Assembly (NCBI GenBank): GCA_964633225.1
Contig: CAZWFQ010000069.1
Span: 1 to 17,238, forward strand
Direction of reading: 5' to 3'
Length of the DNA: 17,238 nt
From: JAKQIM01 sp964633225
GTDB lineage: Bacteria > Chloroflexota > Anaerolineae > Anaerolineales > UBA4823
Positions 13,358 to 17,238 of the stretch are shown here, piece by piece (positions within the stretch are counted from its first letter, which is position 1; each line of letters starts with the position of its first letter). Both the position numbers and the translations under genes were made by a program. The notes beneath the pieces are model-generated. The model was not told where the DNA came from, ran no database searches, and saw only the letters and a program-made list of their open reading frames with translations.

Positions 13358-14251
13358 ATGTTATTAATAAAAAAACACTACAAAATATTCCGAATAATAA
13401 TCCTAACAACTGCTATTTTAGCAACCATATTTTGGCTGGTATACCACTCGCTCCAAGTACAGGTGGGTGCCTTCGATGGGGAACGCGCTTTGAGAGATGT
13501 AAGCTATCAACTCTCTTTAGGTCCACGAATACCCAGCAGCGACGCTCACGCAAAAGAAGTTGAGTGGATCGCTGATGAACTAATCAGTAATGGCTGGTCT
13601 GTCGAAATTCAGGAAACCATTGTTAGCGGGATAGCGGTTAGAAACATCATTGCAAAACGTGGTCAGGGTGTGCCGTGGATCATTTTAGGGGCTCATTATG
13701 ACACGCGCATTGAGGCCGACCAAGATGCTGACCCAGGCAAGCGAAAGACGCCTGTGCCTGGAGCGAATGACGGGGCATCGGGCGTTGCGGTGCTTTTGGA
13801 ATTAGCTCGGGTTTTGCCTGATGATCTGGACAAACAAATTTGGCTCGTATTTTTCGACGCTGAAGATAATGGTACTTATGATGGCAAAGGATGGATCGTT
13901 GGCTCGCGAGCGTTTGTAGCTGAATTAATGGGCCAGCCAGATGCGGTTGTAATTGTTGATATGATCGGCGATTCTGATCTCAATATTTATATGGAAAAAA
14001 ATTCCAACCCTGTATTGACTAGCGAGATTTGGGGAATAGCCTCTGAGCTAGGATGCGAGCAATTCATCCCGGAGTACAAATATCGGATGACGGACGACCA
14101 TACGCCCTTCTTGGAGGCCAACATACCCGCGATTGACATCATAGATTTCGACTATCCTTATTGGCACACAACCCAAGACACCTTTGATAAGGTATCAGCA
14201 GAAAGTTTGCAAGCCGTTGGTGATACACTTTTTGCTTGGATAGTGCGCTAA
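13358..14251 (+). CDS. membrane-anchored M28-family / glutaminyl-cyclase-like zinc enzyme
   Basis: 297 residues from ATG 13358; the frame is open further upstream into trmFO, but this start places a signal anchor (residues 9-30) at the N-terminus. The rest is a zinc-dependent M28 fold with the active site outside the membrane. The metal and catalytic positions are complete: H113 in LGAHYDTR, D138 in PGANDGASG, E169-D170 in FFDAEDNG, D201 in VDMIGD and H270 in YWHTTQDT. FFDAEDN followed by GSRAF, and DDHTPFLEANIPAI, resemble glutaminyl-peptide cyclotransferases more than aminopeptidases, so the reaction may be cyclisation of N-terminal Gln to pyroglutamate. An exo- or aminopeptidase remains the alternative. 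No ribosome-binding site is evident; the 16-nt gap to trmFO suggests read-through translation or reinitiation. Confidence is high for the fold and moderate for the reaction. Confidence 0.85.
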   Translation: MLLIKKHYKIFRIIILTTAILATIFWLVYHSLQVQVGAFDGERALRDVSYQLSLGPRIPSSDAHAKEVEWIADELISNGWSVEIQETIVSGIAVRNIIAKRGQGVPWIILGAHYDTRIEADQDADPGKRKTPVPGANDGASGVAVLLELARVLPDDLDKQIWLVFFDAEDNGTYDGKGWIVGSRAFVAELMGQPDAVVIVDMIGDSDLNIYMEKNSNPVLTSEIWGIASELGCEQFIPEYKYRMTDDHTPFLEANIPAIDIIDFDYPYWHTTQDTFDKVSAESLQAVGDTLFAWIVR

Positions 14252-14284
14252 ATAATTGCCATAGAAAAAAACACCCCTAGATAG

Positions 14285-14313
14285 TTGGCAAAATGACAAT
14301 CCTGTCGTAAACT
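14285..14313 (+). promoter_or_regulatory. sigma70-type promoter giving a leaderless kinase mRNA
   Basis: TTGGCA (14285-14290), a 17-nt spacer and TAAACT (14308-14313). The -10 box ends 7 nt before ATG 14321, so transcription should begin at or one base before the start codon. No Shine-Dalgarno is present, in agreement with this. Confidence 0.6.
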
Positions 14314-14320
14314 TTAACCG

Positions 14321-15532
14321 ATGCATGCTGTAGAGAAATTAAAGCAAATTCGTTCAGCCTGGCTGGAAAATGTCTCCGAACGCCTTGCACAAGGCAAAGT
14401 TGTCCGCGAGAATTTTCTGAACCAGCTCAATCGTTTTTTTGACCTGCTGCTATCATCCATCGAGAATGACGACCCGACACAAATTGAGCCATTGCTTGCA
14501 GAATGGGCTGACGCTTCTACAGGTGTAGATATCGATCAAGTCCAAAAGAGTAATTTGCTACCAATCATTAATCAAATCTTTTCGATAAACAATTATGTGG
14601 CAAGAGCGCACTTGCTTGCAGCGGATGCGCTTGATGTGGTTGACGCAAGCTTCCCCATTTATGCGCATGCTGTTCAGTATGTGTCAACACAAGAAAAGCA
14701 ACTTAGCATTTCTCGCACATTAGATAAGCTCGAGCAAGCCAGCAATGCCTTGGGGAGAGTAGAAAAAAGCAAATCCGATTTCATTTCAGTGGCTGCCCAC
14801 GAGTTAAAAACACCGTTAACACTCATTGAAGGGTATGCATCCATGTTGAGCGAGATGCTCCCAAAAGGCGATGGGAATGTTCAATCTGGGCTATACCTCA
14901 AGGGTATTGCTGATGGAACGCATCGTCTGCGCGAGATTGTTGACGATATGATCGACGTTACGATTATTGATAATAATTTACTGACTTTAAATTACCAACC
15001 TGTGTGGTTGAATCAGACGTTAAGCTTTGTGCGGCGCGAACTATTATCATCGATTGTCCAAAGAAGGATCAATCTTGTTATCAAGCCATTTCCAGGAAGT
15101 GATGAAATGCTCCTGGCAGATGCCGAACGTCTATACCAGGCATTTCGAAATGTGATCTCGAATGCAATCAAATATACCCCAGACGGGGGCACGGTTACTG
15201 TTGATGGGCGACTACTTTCGGGTTTTGTGGAAACGACCATCACAGATACTGGGATCGGGATTGATCCTGAAGATCATAATCGGATATTTGAGAAATTTGG
15301 TCGTTTGGGCAGTGTGGCGCTGCATTCAAGTGGCAAAACAAAGTTTAAAGGCGGAGGGCCAGGTCTGGGTCTTCCTATTACGAAAGGGATTATTCAGGCT
15401 CACGGAGGCAGTATTTGGGTTGAATCGGTTGGATATGATGAATCCAAGCTTCCCGGCACCACTTTCCATGTCCTTTTGCCGCTTCGGAAACCGTCGGCCG
15501 ACGATAAAGTTGCAAAAATGTTCGATCTCTGA
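14321..15532 (+). CDS. soluble sensor histidine kinase
   Basis: A 403-residue two-component histidine kinase without any membrane helix, so it should sense a cytoplasmic signal or a partner protein. The N-terminal 125 residues are helical and unassigned (MHAVEKLKQIRSAWLENVSE...), possibly a globin-like or RsbRD-type sensory bundle. A short coiled coil at about 125-150 leads to the H-box SVAAHELKTPLT with H160. The catalytic domain has the N-box RNVISNAIKYTPDGG (276-290), G1 DTGIGID (309-315), the F-box FEKFGRLG and G2 GGGPGLGL (344-351), and ends with a normal GSIWVES / GTTFHVLLP fold. All key residues are present. No response regulator is encoded nearby, so it is an orphan kinase. It has its own promoter and is followed within 23 nt by hflX. 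Confidence 0.93.
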   Translation: MHAVEKLKQIRSAWLENVSERLAQGKVVRENFLNQLNRFFDLLLSSIENDDPTQIEPLLAEWADASTGVDIDQVQKSNLLPIINQIFSINNYVARAHLLAADALDVVDASFPIYAHAVQYVSTQEKQLSISRTLDKLEQASNALGRVEKSKSDFISVAAHELKTPLTLIEGYASMLSEMLPKGDGNVQSGLYLKGIADGTHRLREIVDDMIDVTIIDNNLLTLNYQPVWLNQTLSFVRRELLSSIVQRRINLVIKPFPGSDEMLLADAERLYQAFRNVISNAIKYTPDGGTVTVDGRLLSGFVETTITDTGIGIDPEDHNRIFEKFGRLGSVALHSSGKTKFKGGGPGLGLPITKGIIQAHGGSIWVESVGYDESKLPGTTFHVLLPLRKPSADDKVAKMFDL

Positions 15533-15554
15533 TTGATGTTAGACTCTTTTGCTT

Positions 15555-16877
15555 ATGGCTAAAAAAATTCCTGAACCAACAACTCGCATACACGAACGCG
15601 TTTTTCTAGTTGGGGTTGATCTGCGTAACCAAGATCACTTGCTTACGCTGGACGAATCACTGGCGGAGCTTGCACTCCTTGCAGACACAGCTGGATTAGA
15701 CGTTGTTGGGCAAGCAACACAACGCCTGGACAAGCCTTATGTTCAAACTTTGATCGGCCCGGGCAAAATTGAAGAAGTGCGTGCACTGGTCGAAGAACTC
15801 AAGGCGGATGTCATTGTTTTTGACGATGAGTTATCGCCCAGGCACCAGAGAGAGTTAGAGCGATTATTCGGCAAAGATATCAGGATCGTTGATCGCACCG
15901 CACTGATTCTGGACATTTTTGCGCAACATGCCCGCACCAACGAGGGGGCGTTACAAGTAGAATTGGCGCAGTATGAATACCGTTTGCCTCGCCTAACTCG
16001 TGCGTGGACGCACCTGGCGCGGCAGGCTGGCGGTGGAGCTGGAAGATCTGGCAGCGTTGGAGGGGTAGGGTTGCGTGGGCCAGGCGAGACACAACTCGAA
16101 GTAGACCGGCGTGAAATTCGGCGTCGAATTGTGCATTTGAGAGAGCAGCTTGATAAAGTGCGCACCCATCGCAATCAATATCGTGCACGGCGGAAGAAAT
16201 CGATGGTGCCGGTGGTGGCATTGGTTGGATATACCAATGCTGGCAAATCTACGTTGTTGAACCGAATCTCTCGATCTGATGTTTATGTGGCCGATCAATT
16301 ATTTGCTACCCTAGATCCCACGACCCGTAGGGTCGAACTGCCGCATGGGCACGACGCATTATTTACCGATACAGTTGGTTTTATTCAGAAATTACCCACG
16401 GCTTTGGTAGCTGCTTTCCGTGCCACTTTAGAGGAAATAGCAGAGGCCGATTTATTACTCCATATTGTCGATATCACACATCCTGATGCGCAAGCTCAGG
16501 CCCAGGCTGTCTATCAAACCTTGGTTGAGATTGAGGCTGATCAGATCCCGGTCTTAACTGTGCTCAACAAAATTGATCGCTTGCCCGACCCTGAACAGGC
16601 GCGCCAAGCTCTGGTTGGCGACCATGGGTCGGTGGCTGTTTCTGCATTTACTGGTGCTGGTATTGATGAAATGCTCCAAAAAGTCACTGATCAACTTTTC
16701 GAAAGTTACCTTGCCATTGATGTGCGACTTCCCTATAAAGAAGGAGCCCTGGTATCAATACTGCACGAACAAGGACAAGTGGATCGGCTAGAATATATTC
16801 AGGGCGGTGTTCACATCCAGGGACGAATTCCAGGCCGCCTATTGGCATACTATCGCCCATACGAAAAGAAGGGTTAA
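15555..16877 (+). CDS. hflX: GTPase HflX
   Basis: Ribosome-binding GTPase that splits stalled or hibernating 70S ribosomes after stress; cytoplasmic. It has 440 residues from ATG 15555; a TTG two codons upstream is possible but has no better site. The N-terminal HflX domain contains the glycine-rich RQAGGGAGRSGSVGGVGLRG (156-175) and PGETQLEVDRR. A helical linker follows at about 185-215, then the GTPase domain with G1 GYTNAGKST (225-233), switch region FATLDPTTRR, G3 DTVGF (272-276), G4 NKID (338-341) and G5 SAF (363-365). All are intact. A C-terminal domain follows (EGALVSILHEQG). A possible -10 TAGACT (15540-15545) lies 9 nt upstream, but without a -35. A small membrane-protein gene follows after 11 nt and is probably cotranscribed. 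Confidence 0.97.
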   Translation: MAKKIPEPTTRIHERVFLVGVDLRNQDHLLTLDESLAELALLADTAGLDVVGQATQRLDKPYVQTLIGPGKIEEVRALVEELKADVIVFDDELSPRHQRELERLFGKDIRIVDRTALILDIFAQHARTNEGALQVELAQYEYRLPRLTRAWTHLARQAGGGAGRSGSVGGVGLRGPGETQLEVDRREIRRRIVHLREQLDKVRTHRNQYRARRKKSMVPVVALVGYTNAGKSTLLNRISRSDVYVADQLFATLDPTTRRVELPHGHDALFTDTVGFIQKLPTALVAAFRATLEEIAEADLLLHIVDITHPDAQAQAQAVYQTLVEIEADQIPVLTVLNKIDRLPDPEQARQALVGDHGSVAVSAFTGAGIDEMLQKVTDQLFESYLAIDVRLPYKEGALVSILHEQGQVDRLEYIQGGVHIQGRIPGRLLAYYRPYEKKG

Positions 16878-16888
16878 AGGAACAGACC

Positions 16889-17101
16889 ATGTTTAAGCGA
16901 TTGAATACTTTGCTTGACACGCTTTCGGAGTTTCTAGCACCTCGCAAAGGCTTAGTGCCACTTATTGGCATCGCCCTTGTTTTATTGAATTTCATCTTAC
17001 AGTTTTTTCCGGGCCTTGGCTGGCTGGTAAGCAGTAATCTCTTTTTGCACCTTGGGGTAATCGTGGGCTTTTTGGGCATCATGTTGGCTTGGGCATTGTA
17101 A
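16889..17101 (+). CDS. small two-helix membrane protein (uncharacterised)
   Basis: A 70-residue hydrophobic protein not recognised as a family. Residues 1-22 form an amphipathic basic N-terminus (MFKRLNTLLDTLSEFLAPRKG); two membrane segments follow at about 22-41 and 50-69, joined by a short GLGWLVSSN loop. AAAGGA (16877-16882) lies 6 nt before the ATG and overlaps the hflX stop region, so the gene is very probably expressed from the hflX transcript. The stop codon TAA is the first three bases of the terminator stem at 17099. The function cannot be inferred; the pairing with hflX may be only positional. Confidence 0.75.
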   Translation: MFKRLNTLLDTLSEFLAPRKGLVPLIGIALVLLNFILQFFPGLGWLVSSNLFLHLGVIVGFLGIMLAWAL

Positions 17102-17138
17102 CCAAAACGGGCGAGAGTGGTCTCGCCCGTTTTGGTTA
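17099..17138. terminator. bidirectional rho-independent terminator
   Basis: A perfect inverted repeat with 18-bp arms (17099-17116 and 17121-17138) and a GTGG tetraloop. The GC core GGGCGAGA / TCTCGCCC is flanked by A4 and T4 within the arms, so each strand ends in a short U-run. It separates the hflX unit from the convergent minus-strand gene. Its layout matches the hairpin at 810-849. Confidence 0.85.
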
Positions 17139-17166
17139 ATGCTTCTTGGCGTTCTGATAAGATACA

Positions 17167-17238
17167 CTACACTTTAGGCCCAGCTGTTGCTGCAAGTGCA
17201 GTGATTTCAGGAACATCCTCGAATTTTCTGAAGTTATC
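17167..17238 (-). CDS. C-terminal fragment of a convergent gene (unidentified)
   Basis: On the minus strand the window edge opens in a frame of 23 codons ending DNFRKFEDVPEITALAATAGPKV and then TAG at 17169-17167. The position just behind a bidirectional terminator and the protein-like composition support a real gene end. The fragment is too short to identify a family. Confidence 0.5.
   Translation of the reverse strand, partial: DNFRKFEDVPEITALAATAGPKV

Noticed and set aside
1..17238. CRISPR arrays, transposons, prophage genes, defence islands.
   Set aside because: No regularly spaced direct repeats, transposase, integrase or recognisable defence gene set were seen; the only long repeat is the intragenic domain duplication.

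Overview
The window reads like ordinary chromosomal DNA of a free-living bacterium, most likely a Chloroflexota (Anaerolineae-like) organism. This is an inference from style, not a search. The pointers are a lipoprotein sugar-binding protein with a Thr/Glu/Ala/Pro-rich linker and a Pro/Thr-rich tail, an ABC sugar importer with no ATPase gene beside it, TrmFO rather than a tRNA uridine methylase of the TrmA type, a long-form Rel protein, and mixed AT/GC composition. I found no rRNA, tRNA, CRISPR array, transposase or phage gene.

Layout. (a) 1-791: a protein with a PD-(D/E)XK-nuclease-like N-terminal half and a winged-helix-like C-terminus, probably leaderless. It converges on (b), and the two are separated by a strong bidirectional hairpin (810-849). 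(b) 866-5827, minus strand: an ABC sugar-import operon, read permease 1 -> permease 2 -> substrate-binding protein. The binding protein is very unusual: one 912-residue lipoprotein holds two complete solute-binding domains in tandem, about 72% identical over the part compared by hand. Permease 1 carries an extra hydrophobic segment not usual in this family. (c) 5828-6079: divergent promoter region. (d) 6080-8386: bifunctional Rel (ppGpp synthetase/hydrolase), followed by a 79-residue protein (8516-8755) made of a four-cysteine mini-domain and a very acidic tail. (e) 8809-9406: a SAM methyltransferase gene split by a frameshift exactly in the SAM-binding motif. (f) 9503-11864, minus strand: alpha/beta hydrolase, SCP-x-type thiolase and hypA; the last two abut as TAA-ATG. 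(g) 11965-17101, plus strand: trmFO, a membrane-anchored M28/glutaminyl-cyclase-like metalloenzyme, a soluble histidine kinase with its own leaderless promoter, hflX, and a two-helix membrane peptide, closed by a second strong bidirectional hairpin (17099-17138). (h) 17167-17238: the last 23 codons of a convergent minus-strand gene.

How the genes fit together. The sugar importer (b) is a functional unit that must borrow an ATPase encoded elsewhere. Rel, TrmFO and HflX are separate housekeeping functions (stringent response, tRNA T-loop methylation, ribosome rescue/splitting). The most notable points are the duplicated binding protein, the thiolase-hypA coupling, the frameshifted methyltransferase, the acidic Cys4 protein, and two promoters whose -10 boxes sit exactly 7 nt before an ATG, which indicates leaderless mRNAs.
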